Positions 53,572-62,155 of a stretch of DNA of 64,000 bases are shown piece after piece. Each line of letters begins with the position of its first letter. Position 1 is the stretch's first letter. Location: the NCBI RefSeq assembly GCF_000146285.1, contig NZ_GL385912.1:1061444-1125443 (forward strand), in the 5' to 3' direction. The notes under the pieces were generated by a model. The model made no database searches and was not told the origin of the DNA. It worked only from the letters and a program-made list of their open reading frames with translations. Origin of the DNA: Mobiluncus curtisii subsp. curtisii ATCC 35241. Lineage in GTDB: Bacteria > Actinomycetota > Actinomycetes > Actinomycetales > Actinomycetaceae. The position numbers and the translations under genes were made by a program.

Positions 53572-53577
53572 TGCGTC

Positions 53578-53751
53578 TTAAGCGTCTGGCTCTTTGATGA
53601 CAGTTATCTTCAAGTTGTCAACTTTAATCAATCTTTCTTGTCTGCATTTTGGACAATAAAGGGGATAATTCTCCAAAACAGTGTCCTTCCTAATTTTATT
53701 ACGGGTTTTGCTCCCACAAACAGGACACAATATCCATTCGCATTTCATCAT
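53578..53751 (-). CDS. 57-residue Cys-rich KTR-type protein
   Basis: This short gene follows tet(O) after 51 bases. The protein has two CxxC knuckles, CPVCGSKTRNKIRKDT and YCPKCRQERLI, plus a downstream DNLKITVIKEPDA end. It matches the Cys-rich KTR family often found beside tet genes in Gram-positive elements. The role is unknown. Two ATG codons in tandem start the gene. Confidence 0.8.
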   Translation of the reverse strand: MMKCEWILCPVCGSKTRNKIRKDTVLENYPLYCPKCRQERLIKVDNLKITVIKEPDA

Positions 53752-53802
53752 AATTAGTCTCTAATCCTTTCAAATCTCATTTTATATGACTTTTGCAAGC
53801 TG

Positions 53803-55722
53803 TTAAGCTAACTTGTGGAACATATGCCGAACCTTATCTATACGGCTATTCGGGCGGCGGGGTTGGCAAATAAATTTACCAATAGCTGGATGGTATCCTT
53901 TTAACTCTGTCAAGCAGACTCCCTGCCCATTTGTGAAATAAGTTAAATCGTTCCTGTATTCTTGAATACATCTAGCAGGGATTTCTCCTTTCAGAATGAC
54001 CTCGTCATTCTTTATCTGAGTACTTACAATATCTGCACAATACCTTGGAGCATCATGATACGCCCGTGAGAGATATTCCTGCGGTGCATAAATTTCAAAG
54101 TGGAGATATGGCTCTAATAGTTCTGTCCCTGCTTTTTTTAAAGCCTGCTCCAATACGATAGGGGAAAGCAGCCGAAAGTCTGCGGGGGTACTTACAGGAC
54201 TATAATACAATCCATATTCAAAACAGATTTTACAGTCTGTCACTTTCCATCCATACAGCCCCTGCTCGCAGCCATAAAGAACCCCCTCCATAACCGCATT
54301 TTGGAACGATTGATTTAAATATCCAAGTGAAACTCTGCTTTCATACTGCACTCCGCTTCCAATAGGGAGCGGCTCTATGGACAACCCGACAGAAGCCCAG
54401 AAAGGATTTGGCGGGACTTCTATGTGGATGGTATATTCTGCTTTTCTAAGCGGTCTTTCCATATATATAACAGTAGGCTCTTTTATTTCTGCCTCCACAT
54501 GATATTTTTCCTCAAGGATGGCACAAATGACTTCCATCTGCACATTCCCCAAAAAAGAAAGTATAATCTCATGCGTTGTAGTATCCACATAATATTTTAA
54601 AAGAGGGTCGCCATCTGAAATTTCTGTAAGTGCCCCAAGCAATATTTCCCGCTGTTCAGATTTCTTTACTGCAATCGTTGTTTGGAGCATAGGGAGAGGA
54701 TTTTCAATAAATTTTCTCTGCGGCAACAGTATTTCGTTCCCCAAAATACTGTTTAGCTGCAAAACATCATTTGGTAAAATTACAATATCACCAGAGCAGG
54801 CTGTATCGGATGAATATAATTCACCGTTTGTCGGAACACACATCTCTGTGATTTTTATTTTCTCTTTTTCAGATATTCTAATAACATCCCTCAAATGCAA
54901 TGTTCCGCTATATATACGCACATAAACAAAACGCCGCCTTTTCTCTGAATATTCAATCTTAAAAACCTGCCCGCATAGTTCAGATTGACCTTCAGGCGTT
55001 GATGAATAAAATTTACTGGCAATTACTTCTATAAGCTGCCGAATCCCCAGATTGTTTTTAGCGCTTCCGTGATAAACGGGAAATAACGTTCCGTTTTGGA
55101 ATCTCCTGTTTTCTTCCTGTTCCAGTTCTGACATTTTAAACGGTTTCCCTGACATATATTTCTCTAATAGTTCATCGTTTCCCATAATTACCGCATCCCA
55201 CTGTTCCATATCGTCATTGTCCGTTACATTTATATGGGGATGCTGCCCAACCTTTTGCTTCACTATAATTTCCGAAGAAAGCTTTGCTTTCATTTCCCGA
55301 TATACCATTGGCAAATCAATCCCCTCTTGGTCAATTTTATTGATGAAAAAAATTGTCGGAATCTTCATTATCTGTAGTGCATGAAACAGTATACGGGTCT
55401 GTGCCTGTATGCCATCCTTTGCAGAAACTAATAATACTGCTCCGTCTAATACGGATAAAGAACGGTATACTTCCGCCAAAAAATCCATATGGCCTGGCGT
55501 ATCTATAATGTTGACTTTTACATCCTCCCACTGAAAAGATGTCACTGCTGTCTGGATAGTGATTCCCCTTTGACGCTCCAAATTCATTGTATCTGTCCTT
55601 GTTGTGCCTTCATCTACGCTCCCTAGTTCTGCAATTGCACCACTGGTATACAATAAACTTTCCGTTAATGTTGTCTTTCCTGCGTCAACGTGAGCCAGAA
55701 TGCCTAAGTTAATTATTTTCAT
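53803..55722 (-). CDS. tet(O): tetracycline resistance ribosomal protection protein Tet(O)
   Basis: This 639-residue translational GTPase of the EF-G superfamily has the G1 motif [10 protein letters not shown]3 [20 protein letters not shown] and G4 NKID. Length and sequence as I remember it match Tet(O) rather than Tet(W) or Tet(M), for instance [15 protein letters not shown] near the N-terminus. It dislodges tetracycline from the ribosome in a GTP-dependent way. It is A+T-rich, unlike its surroundings, and was probably acquired from low-G+C Gram-positives or Campylobacter. GGAGGA lies before the ATG, and expression is probably attenuator-controlled. Confidence 0.96.
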   Translation of the reverse strand: MKIINLGILAHVDAGKTTLTESLLYTSGAIAELGSVDEGTTRTDTMNLERQRGITIQTAVTSFQWEDVKVNIIDTPGHMDFLAEVYRSLSVLDGAVLLVSAKDGIQAQTRILFHALQIMKIPTIFFINKIDQEGIDLPMVYREMKAKLSSEIIVKQKVGQHPHINVTDNDDMEQWDAVIMGNDELLEKYMSGKPFKMSELEQEENRRFQNGTLFPVYHGSAKNNLGIRQLIEVIASKFYSSTPEGQSELCGQVFKIEYSEKRRRFVYVRIYSGTLHLRDVIRISEKEKIKITEMCVPTNGELYSSDTACSGDIVILPNDVLQLNSILGNEILLPQRKFIENPLPMLQTTIAVKKSEQREILLGALTEISDGDPLLKYYVDTTTHEIILSFLGNVQMEVICAILEEKYHVEAEIKEPTVIYMERPLRKAEYTIHIEVPPNPFWASVGLSIEPLPIGSGVQYESRVSLGYLNQSFQNAVMEGVLYGCEQGLYGWKVTDCKICFEYGLYYSPVSTPADFRLLSPIVLEQALKKAGTELLEPYLHFEIYAPQEYLSRAYHDAPRYCADIVSTQIKNDEVILKGEIPARCIQEYRNDLTYFTNGQGVCLTELKGYHPAIGKFICQPRRPNSRIDKVRHMFHKLA

Positions 55723-55764
55723 GTGATTTTCCTCCTATCAACACCCAAAAAAGGGCATAAAAAT

Positions 55765-55794
55765 ACCCAGTGATAAATACTCCTATCACTGGGT
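55765..55794 (-). promoter_or_regulatory. attenuator hairpin in the tet(O) leader
   Basis: An 11-bp perfect stem (ACCCAGTGATA / TATCACTGGGT) is followed by ATTTTTATGCCC on the minus strand, 42 bases before the start. A second ACCCAG at 55869-55874 (read on the minus strand) could compete for pairing and open the hairpin. Confidence 0.8.
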
Positions 55795-56002
55795 AAATAA
55801 CTCCAATAGCCCCAAAACACTTATATGTTTTCGGGCATATAAAATTACATGATAAAAGTATTCTTAAACTGGGTACAAAAAACTAAGCCCCATATTAAAA
55901 GTGAAACGGGACTGCTACTTTTTGTTCCCACTATCAAATTGACAGTTTATTTAAGAATACCTTGCCGCATATTTATTAACTCCTTGTATAATACTGAATC
56001 TA

Positions 56003-56031
56003 ATTATATTCCTTAACCCTTTATTTGTCAA
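56003..56031 (-). promoter_or_regulatory. tet(O) promoter
   Basis: On the minus strand TTGACA (56026-56031) is separated by 17 bases from TATAAT (56003-56008), a perfect sigma-A consensus, located after the tnpV terminator and pointing to tet(O). Confidence 0.85.
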
Positions 56032-56056
56032 GCTGACAAACTAAAGCAGAAAAAGC

Positions 56057-56075
56057 GGCAGGATTTCCCCCTGCC
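56057..56075 (-). terminator. terminator after tnpV
   Basis: GGCAGG and CCTGCC form a stem, followed on the minus strand by GCTTTTTCTG, 14-30 bases past the tnpV stop. It would insulate tet(O) from upstream transcription. Confidence 0.65.
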
Positions 56076-56088
56076 ACTAATCATCTGT

Positions 56089-56463
56089 TTATGCAAAAAT
56101 AATTTCCTTTTCCACAATCTCCCTCGCACAAGCCCTTATGTTATTGAGGCATCCTGTCCATTCTAAGGCGTTTTCTGCCTTTAGCTGTTCCGTTATGCCC
56201 TGTGCCTGTTTCATACCCTCTATGAGCCTTTCAAAGCGTTCCTGTGCCTGTCTGTTGATGTCGGCAAGGTAGGCGTTTAGCCTGCCGCTTGTAAGAAGAT
56301 TGGTGTATGTAACTTTACGGTACTGTTTTAGATAATCTAAATGCCGTTGCCCCCAGATGCCTATTGCCTGTTCTTCTTCGGCGGGTACAGTTAAGCACGG
56401 TATCAAATAATCCCCTTGCCTTTCGTATTTGCCGCCCAGTTCCTCAAATAATGATTTTGCCAT
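56089..56463 (-). CDS. tnpV: TnpV-type transposon protein
   Basis: This 124-residue protein has EEQAIGIWGQRHLDYLKQYRKVTYTNLL and GRLNAYLADINRQAQERFERLIEGMKQ, matching the TnpV family known from Tn4451/Tn4453-like elements; its exact function is unknown. GGAGGTAAC precedes the ATG. It is A+T-rich like tet(O) and unlike the neighbouring phage genes. It marks the cassette as part of a former integrative element. Confidence 0.8.
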   Translation of the reverse strand: MAKSLFEELGGKYERQGDYLIPCLTVPAEEEQAIGIWGQRHLDYLKQYRKVTYTNLLTSGRLNAYLADINRQAQERFERLIEGMKQAQGITEQLKAENALEWTGCLNNIRACAREIVEKEIIFA

Positions 56464-56546
56464 TGTCTGTTACCTCCACATTCTTTTTTATTTTGAATGT
56501 CCGCAAAATCCGTCCTACATCAGTCGCTCCGACGTGGCGCGGATGT

Positions 56547-57359
56547 TTAGTAGCCGAGCTTGGCATTCACGCGCGCCTGAACAGCGGCGTAGAGGTTGCC
56601 CAAGCGGCGCTTACGCTCCTCACCATTGCCATAGTCGCCACGGATCACGGCGTCGGCAAGCGCGTCGATGTTGGGCCCTGCTGGCTTCGTCGGCGTGTTG
56701 CCAGAGAGCTTCTCGTTCACTCGCTGCTGGACAGCCGCGTAGTTGGCTCCGAGGCGGAGCTTACGCTCCTCCCCGTTCCCGTAATCACCGCGAATGACAG
56801 CGTCAGCCAATGCGTCGATGTTCGGTGCTGCAGGAGCGGGTGCTGGTGCGCTACCGCTCATCTGGTCATACCAAGACTGTGCGCGGGACATGTAGGCGGC
56901 ATGCTGGGAACCAGCAAGAGAAGCCGGGCAAGCCGTGGCAGAGAAGTCTTTGTGCCCGAACACGTTCTTGCCCCACTGGGGTCGGCCAAGGCCGTAGAAC
57001 TTGCAGATCGCGGCGACGAGGTGTGCTCCGTTATCGAGGCACGCCTCCGACACAGCCCACGGGCTGGAGCTCACGTCGGCGTGTTCGATGCCGATACTGG
57101 TGGTGTTGGCTGCAAAGTTGCCTGCATGCCAGGCGGTATCGCGATCCCATACGAGCTGGCCAATTGTGCCGTCGGTTTGGACTTGGTAGTGGGCCGATGC
57201 AGGACGGGTTTGCCACACGTCGTAACAGCCCCTAATGGTGAGGTTTCCGGCGTTGTGGTGAATGATGACCTTATCGATCCGCCTGCCGTTGCGGCCGGGT
57301 GTGTAGTGTGTGTTCATGATGAGGTCGATGTCGGCCTCAAGCGTGTTCCAATTCTTCAT
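56547..57359 (-). CDS. phage endolysin, N-acetylmuramoyl-L-alanine amidase with two CW_7 repeats
   Basis: This 270-residue protein has an Amidase_2 domain (residues 25-150) with zinc ligands in IIHHNAG (His34/35), FGHKDF (His136) and ATACPASL (Cys144). An Ala/Pro linker is followed by two 40-residue CW_7/Cpl-7 repeats beginning PNIDALADAVIRGDYGNGEE (179 and 229), which bind peptidoglycan. It lyses the host wall at the end of infection. It overlaps the holin stop by four bases. Confidence 0.93.
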   Translation of the reverse strand: MKNWNTLEADIDLIMNTHYTPGRNGRRIDKVIIHHNAGNLTIRGCYDVWQTRPASAHYQVQTDGTIGQLVWDRDTAWHAGNFAANTTSIGIEHADVSSSPWAVSEACLDNGAHLVAAICKFYGLGRPQWGKNVFGHKDFSATACPASLAGSQHAAYMSRAQSWYDQMSGSAPAPAPAAPNIDALADAVIRGDYGNGEERKLRLGANYAAVQQRVNEKLSGNTPTKPAGPNIDALADAVIRGDYGNGEERKRRLGNLYAAVQARVNAKLGY

Positions 57360-57817
57360 GACTGGTTCTCCTTTGTGTTTTCAGTGGTCGTTTCGGTCAG
57401 TGAGGGCCTGGTTTCGGCGCGGTTGGCGATCGCATCGAGCGCCCCACGCATCTGGGATGGGACAGGCAGTCCCAAGCGGGTGGCGTTCTCCACCAGCGAG
57501 ATGCCTTCGTTGGACAGGTAGAAGAAAATGACCGCCGCGCGTAGCACGCCGGGTGCTCCGAGAATATGGACGTCGATGAGGTGGGCCAGGCCGACGAGAG
57601 TGAAGATGAGGATCTTTCGGCTGATACCCCTAAAACCGACGGATGAGCTGAGGCGGCGCTCGTTGATGGCGGCCAGCACCCCGGTGATGTAGTCGGCGAT
57701 AGCGAAGACGATCAGCGCATAGACGAGGCCGTCGAGGCCTCCAAGATAAGCGGCGAGCCAGGCACCAATACCAGCGATCCCGGTTTGGATGGCGTGCCAG
57801 ATGGCGTGAAGAGACAT
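57356..57817 (-). CDS. phage holin
   Basis: This 153-residue protein starts at ATG 57817 behind AAAGGA. It has about three hydrophobic segments (GLVYALIVFAIADYITGVL, ISRKILIFTLVGLAHLI, VLRAAVIFFYLSNEG) with ENATRLGLPVPSQMRGALDA after them, typical of the Gram-positive phage holin family next to amidases. It would open the membrane for the endolysin. Confidence 0.88.
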   Translation of the reverse strand: MSLHAIWHAIQTGIAGIGAWLAAYLGGLDGLVYALIVFAIADYITGVLAAINERRLSSSVGFRGISRKILIFTLVGLAHLIDVHILGAPGVLRAAVIFFYLSNEGISLVENATRLGLPVPSQMRGALDAIANRAETRPSLTETTTENTKENQS

Positions 57818-57899
57818 GGGAATGATTCCTTTCGTGGGCATAAAAAATTGCCCACACCCATCTGGGGTGAAGGCATCTAAAAATTGGTGTAGTACTGGG

Positions 57900-58121
57900 C
57901 TACATGGTCGGGTCGGTGAGGACCTCGAGAATTGGCAGGCTCAAGTCGAAGGACGCCGCCTTGGGCGCTGGGAGTTCTTGGGCTTCGATGGTCTCTGCTG
58001 GTGGTGAGGGCGTGGCATCGGATTCGACCGGGACGATGGGTAGCTGCACTTCTTCGCTAGGCGTTGACTCATTGCCGTTGGGCTCAATCAGCTCCGTGTT
58101 CGTTTCTTCCTCGGTGGTCAT
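57900..58121 (-). CDS. small acidic phage protein
   Basis: This 73-residue Glu/Pro/Thr-rich protein overlaps the preceding gene by four bases. It has no recognisable domain and its function is unknown. It is probably real because of the coupled start and position in the tail-lysis run. Confidence 0.6.
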   Translation of the reverse strand: MTTEEETNTELIEPNGNESTPSEEVQLPIVPVESDATPSPPAETIEAQELPAPKAASFDLSLPILEVLTDPTM

Positions 58122-58540
58122 TGGCCACCCTTGGTGATCGCGTCGTAAAGGACGTCATAGGCCTCGGCCGCTTCGCCAGAAAGCTCACCCTCATAGCCAT
58201 CAAGAAATGCTTTCACGTCCTTGTCGTGGCCGTCGTAGGTTGGCCCCGATACTTCAGCGATCGACGCGAGCAGGGCTTGACGGGCTTCGAGGAATTCACT
58301 GGCCTTGTCAGGGTCGGCGAGGACGAACGTGCCATCGTCGGCGAACACTGGGCGACCCTGATCGTCAAGTGTTGCGAATTGGGCGACGAGGTCGTATTCA
58401 TCTTCCCCGAATCGCGCAATCGCTTCCTTCACTAGCGTGAGGAGTTTCGAGCGGGCACGGGACTGCGCCGCCTTGAGCGGCATATTGGTGAGTAGGTCTG
58501 CGATGGGTTGCAAATACTGGTTTGCGAGCATGATCTTCAT
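58118..58540 (-). CDS. phage protein between tail tip and holin, possibly DUF1617-like
   Basis: This 140-residue helical, acidic protein (MKIMLANQYLQPIADLLTNMPL, then RSKLLTLVKEAIARFGEDEYDLV) occupies the position of DUF1617-type proteins in Gram-positive siphophages. That family call is tentative. It starts 16 bases after the tail-tip gene. Confidence 0.65.
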   Translation of the reverse strand: MKIMLANQYLQPIADLLTNMPLKAAQSRARSKLLTLVKEAIARFGEDEYDLVAQFATLDDQGRPVFADDGTFVLADPDKASEFLEARQALLASIAEVSGPTYDGHDKDVKAFLDGYEGELSGEAAEAYDVLYDAITKGGQ

Positions 58541-58556
58541 CAGTGTTTCCTTTTAC

Positions 58557-61388
58557 TTATGCGAGGTTGGTGGACATGGCCGACAGGCCAGTGTTGGAGA
58601 AGTACCGCCAGGTGATGTTCGACCCGGTTCCGGAGATGGATGTGATCCAGCCTTGATTGAGTAAGCTCAGGATTGCGTTCATTCGCGACATCAAATCCTT
58701 GGTGCGGTCGAATAGGCGGGTCATGTTGTAATACGACCCATTGGTGACCACCATCAGGTCGTAGGTGTGAAACACGATCTTCGACAGCCCGCTTTGCCCC
58801 ACCCAGCCCGAATAGGTTCCCTTGCCCGTCAGCGTGCAGTCCTGCAAGGTCACATATCGTGAGCCCGTCGTGTAGAACTTGTAGCCACCTGTTCGCAGAT
58901 CGGAGCCGAGGTGGATACCTGCCTGCCCGTAAAACAGGCCTTTCGGGTCAAGGGTGAGACAGGTGTAGTAGGTGCCGCCGTCTGCCTTCTGGTAGGTCCA
59001 GGCGACGTAGTCGCCTTTGTAAGCAAGTTGGTTGACGATGCCTTGCACATTCGGCTTGTCCTTATGAGCCCGCCGAGCAAACTCACCGATATAGCGGGTT
59101 CCGTACCAAAACTGCATCCCAGCGCTCGTGATCTTGCCTTCCAGGGTGGTCCCGTCATACCAGGCGATCTGCGTGGGCGTAATGCGGATCGATTGCGTCC
59201 AGTCTGCCAGGCCTACTTGGATGGCGTTGGTCGCGAGCTTGTCGGCCGTAATCGACCGCGCCCCAATCCGAGCGGCGTTCAGATACCCGGTGGTGATCTT
59301 CCCAGCATCCAGCGAAGCAATCTTGGCCGATGTGACCGCAGCGTCCTTGATCATCGTGGACTGGATAAAACCGTTAGCGATCGTCAACTTGTCCGAGGTA
59401 ATCGAACCGGCAGCGATCCGTGCCGCCGACAAGGTACCGGTCGTAATCTTCGACGCCGATAGACTGCCAACCTTTGCGTCCGTGATCGCGGCGTTGGCAA
59501 TCATTGCGGTGGTGATGAACCCACTCGCGATGGTCAGCTTGTCGGAGGTAATACTTCCCGTGGCGATACGGTCAGCCGCCAAGAACCCAGCCGTGATTTT
59601 GGCTGCCGACAGTGAACTGATTTTCGCGTCGGTGATAGCGGCATCAGCGATGTGTGCGGTGCCGATGGCGGCATCTGCGATGTGTGCTTGGCTGATCGCT
59701 TTCGGCCCGATCATCGCGGCACCGACCGGTGTTTGTTCCCATTGGTTGTTGGTGAGGAGATATTGGCGGGCGATCACTCCGTCTACGCGCACTTGCCACA
59801 GCGCACCCTCCGGTCGGCCAGCCGCATCCGCTACGCTAGGATCAACAACGGCAACCGTGAGCCGCCCATCCGAGGTTACCGCGATGTCGTGGGCATCCTG
59901 CGCCAACTGGGTAGCACCAGCGGCTGCGGTCTTGGCCTGGTCAATCTCCACCTGCGCCGACGCCATCTGAGTGGCGACAGCATCGGCGGCGGTTTGTGCA
60001 TCCTGGGCCGCAAGCAGGGCGTGGCCGACTTGTGTGCGGACGGCATCGAGTTCCGCACCGAGCTGGGCATGATTCAGATCAGTAGCGAGTGCCACCCAGC
60101 CGGGCTGCCCGGTATCAGTGAGCTGGTAGATCCAGATCTCGACCTGTTCGCCATTTTGCCGGAACCACGTGTCACCCAGCTTGGCCTTGGCGGGCTGGAT
60201 GCTGCCGTAGTGGTTGGTGTTCTTCCCATCCGCTGAAGCGAGTGCGAATCCTGCCGCATCCGACGCAGCCACCGCCGTATTGACGGCGGTTTTGACCTGC
60301 CGGGTGACAGACGTGAACTTCCGAGCAGTAGAACCCAGCTCAACGGAGATGTACTGGAGCGTGAGCGGGTTGTATTCGTAAGCGACCACCCGTGCCGTGA
60401 GCGCAATCCCAAGATCAGCGTGACGGACGGTCACGGTGTCGCCAATTTCGACGGTTTCCAGGCGTGCAAGATCAGCGTATTCACGGGTGGTGGCGAGATC
60501 GACGAACCGCACCTTATACGAGCCCGACGGCTCATCGACATGTCTTGCGCTGAATTCTGCTGCAGCTAGTCGGCGCAGCTCAGAGTGGGCTTGGTCGAGT
60601 GGGAGTTCACCCTCACGCGGGTTGTCTTTGTCGGTGATGGCTTTGACTTGTCCGTAGCGGATGACGCGGATACGCGGCACCACATAATCACCCAACTTCG
60701 GACTATCGACATACAGTTCAGGCAGGAGTAGGCCGTCGTATCCGACTGGCAGAATCCGCGTCACCACCGTCGAAAAATCAATGGATGATTCGAAGCCAGT
60801 GAGGTTCTTCCGATCACGAATGACCACCCCATGGTTGGCTCCGCGCATGGGCACGTGATGGATATGGAAATTATCGCGGGCCAGTTCGCCGCCCCAACGC
60901 GAGATGAGCGTGTTGTCCTCGCCCGCGTCCATGAGCGCAGCGGTGATGGGCATGCGCACCAACCGCGCAGAAGACCTGGTCACCGTATCCGACGAGGTAG
61001 CAGTAAACCCGTGCTTAGTGTTCGCCGCGCCAAGGATTTGAGTGAGTGCACCTTTCGCGGTTTTGTTGACCACGTAGGTGTCGGCGATGAGGTTCGCCGC
61101 CAGATCATAGAACACGTGAAACGCCGTCACTTCGAGCATGCCGTCAAGCGTGGTGACAACCTCGCTAATCCGGAAACCCTGCCGTTGCTCCAGCCCTGGC
61201 ACGGGCGCTGCCACAATGTTCTCAAGCGTCAGGTGCGTGGCTGCTGGACCGTCTGCCGGGTAGGTGAAGGTTAGTGAGAATTCGCCACCTAGTTCCTCGA
61301 CCACGATCGGATTGATGATCTCCCGATCCAAGACTCCTAGCCCGGTGGTGGTGAATGTCGTGGCGGTGCGGTCGTGAACCGTAATCAT
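58557..61388 (-). CDS. phage tail-tip / tail-associated protein (Tal-type)
   Basis: This protein of about 943 residues starts at ATG 61388 with GGAAGG. The N-terminal 400 residues resemble the siphophage tail endopeptidase or gp18-like module (LEVTAFHVFYDLAANLI, PVGYDGLL). The centre holds about three 50-residue repeats of the type AAITDAKISSLSAAKITAGF, and the C-terminus is a probable receptor-binding or appendage module. It forms the baseplate hub or fibre. It follows the distal tail protein. Confidence 0.82.
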   Translation of the reverse strand: MITVHDRTATTFTTTGLGVLDREIINPIVVEELGGEFSLTFTYPADGPAATHLTLENIVAAPVPGLEQRQGFRISEVVTTLDGMLEVTAFHVFYDLAANLIADTYVVNKTAKGALTQILGAANTKHGFTATSSDTVTRSSARLVRMPITAALMDAGEDNTLISRWGGELARDNFHIHHVPMRGANHGVVIRDRKNLTGFESSIDFSTVVTRILPVGYDGLLLPELYVDSPKLGDYVVPRIRVIRYGQVKAITDKDNPREGELPLDQAHSELRRLAAAEFSARHVDEPSGSYKVRFVDLATTREYADLARLETVEIGDTVTVRHADLGIALTARVVAYEYNPLTLQYISVELGSTARKFTSVTRQVKTAVNTAVAASDAAGFALASADGKNTNHYGSIQPAKAKLGDTWFRQNGEQVEIWIYQLTDTGQPGWVALATDLNHAQLGAELDAVRTQVGHALLAAQDAQTAADAVATQMASAQVEIDQAKTAAAGATQLAQDAHDIAVTSDGRLTVAVVDPSVADAAGRPEGALWQVRVDGVIARQYLLTNNQWEQTPVGAAMIGPKAISQAHIADAAIGTAHIADAAITDAKISSLSAAKITAGFLAADRIATGSITSDKLTIASGFITTAMIANAAITDAKVGSLSASKITTGTLSAARIAAGSITSDKLTIANGFIQSTMIKDAAVTSAKIASLDAGKITTGYLNAARIGARSITADKLATNAIQVGLADWTQSIRITPTQIAWYDGTTLEGKITSAGMQFWYGTRYIGEFARRAHKDKPNVQGIVNQLAYKGDYVAWTYQKADGGTYYTCLTLDPKGLFYGQAGIHLGSDLRTGGYKFYTTGSRYVTLQDCTLTGKGTYSGWVGQSGLSKIVFHTYDLMVVTNGSYYNMTRLFDRTKDLMSRMNAILSLLNQGWITSISGTGSNITWRYFSNTGLSAMSTNLA

Positions 61389-61460
61389 GAGGAGCCTTCC
61401 AAAGACAACAGTGGCCACCCCACGAAGGGATGGCCGTCAGAGAATGTAGTGAGTTGGGTG

Positions 61461-62153
61461 TTAGGGGTTGCGCCAGTTCGGCGTGATCACGATCTTCGAA
61501 ATACCCGCGCCGAGCGTGAGGCGATTGATCCCAGGCTTGAAGGTCGGGAAGGCGTCGGTGAGCGCATCGGTCTGGACTTTCCCGTGGGCGTGAGCGACGA
61601 GACGTTCGCTGTCGAGCGTGACGGAACCTGCTGGCGAATTCACGTGATAAATGCTCGTATTGATCGTCAGCGAGAGCGCCCCGGTGCCGGTGACTGTGAT
61701 GATCGGATCAGCTTCCAGTAGGCCGGGGTTCGTGATCGTCCCAGATGCAGTGAGCGTTACCGGATTCAATCCCTCGGTCAGGTACGTGAAGGGCTGGCAG
61801 GTCAGGCGCGCGGTGAAGAACCCCCACCCCGACAGCTCCCGGCGCAGTTCGCTCACTTCGCAGTGCTTAACCTTGCGGTAAACACCAGGCTCGGCAGTCA
61901 ACGCAATCGTCGAAGAGCCCGTCAGCTCGTGAGCAGCCTGCCGATACTGGTCGAGCCCGTCACGAACAGGCACCGCGAGGTCGAGATCGATCTCGGTGTC
62001 CTCCCAGCCCGTGAAGCGCGTGAGGGTTCCGGCGCGTCCTTTGACCTCAATATCATCAGCCCTGCGCACCGACGCTGGGATCGCAACGGGTGCCGTGAGT
62101 CGCAGACCCAGCGAAGCAGAAGACACCTGGTTATTGAGGGTGAAGCCGAACAT
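61461..62153 (-). CDS. phage distal tail protein (Dit-like)
   Basis: This 230-residue protein has an N-terminal Dit-like fold pattern (FGFTLNNQVSSASLGLRLTAP, then GRAGTLTRFTGWEDTEIDLDL) and a C-terminal galectin-like half (ADPIITVTGTGALSLTINTS). It sits between tape measure and tail tip, the expected place, and joins the tail tube to the baseplate. Confidence 0.85.
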   Translation of the reverse strand: MFGFTLNNQVSSASLGLRLTAPVAIPASVRRADDIEVKGRAGTLTRFTGWEDTEIDLDLAVPVRDGLDQYRQAAHELTGSSTIALTAEPGVYRKVKHCEVSELRRELSGWGFFTARLTCQPFTYLTEGLNPVTLTASGTITNPGLLEADPIITVTGTGALSLTINTSIYHVNSPAGSVTLDSERLVAHAHGKVQTDALTDAFPTFKPGINRLTLGAGISKIVITPNWRNP

Positions 62154-62155
62154 GG

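Larger units (their letters stand above)
53246..53577. other. junction region between the recombinase module and the tet(O) cassette
   Basis: This 332-base non-coding stretch switches from G+C-rich (to about 53395) to A+T-rich sequence. It carries three hairpin terminators described separately. No gene is credible here. Confidence 0.6.
55723..56088 (-). promoter_or_regulatory. tet(O) leader region
   Basis: This 366-base non-coding leader and promoter region is read toward tet(O). It includes a promoter, a long imperfect inverted repeat (55858-55871 with 55943-55960), a tiny open frame MPENI (55821-55838, low confidence) and a terminator-like hairpin just before the start. This is the arrangement used for attenuation in tet(M). 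Confidence 0.75.
53398..56520 (-). mobile_element. A+T-rich tet(O) resistance cassette inserted in the prophage
   Basis: A block with tnpV, tet(O) and a Cys-rich KTR gene is visibly lower in G+C than the phage genes on either side, including in its codon use. It separates the endolysin from its likely terminator at 53317-53371. GGACAT at 53404-53409 and its complement ATGTCC at 56497-56502 near the two ends could be short terminal repeats, but no duplicated target is evident. Limits are approximate. Confidence 0.7.

Noticed and set aside
56364..57521. 385-codon plus-strand open frame
   Set aside because: Antisense of tnpV, endolysin and holin; it crosses the cassette boundary and has no family match.
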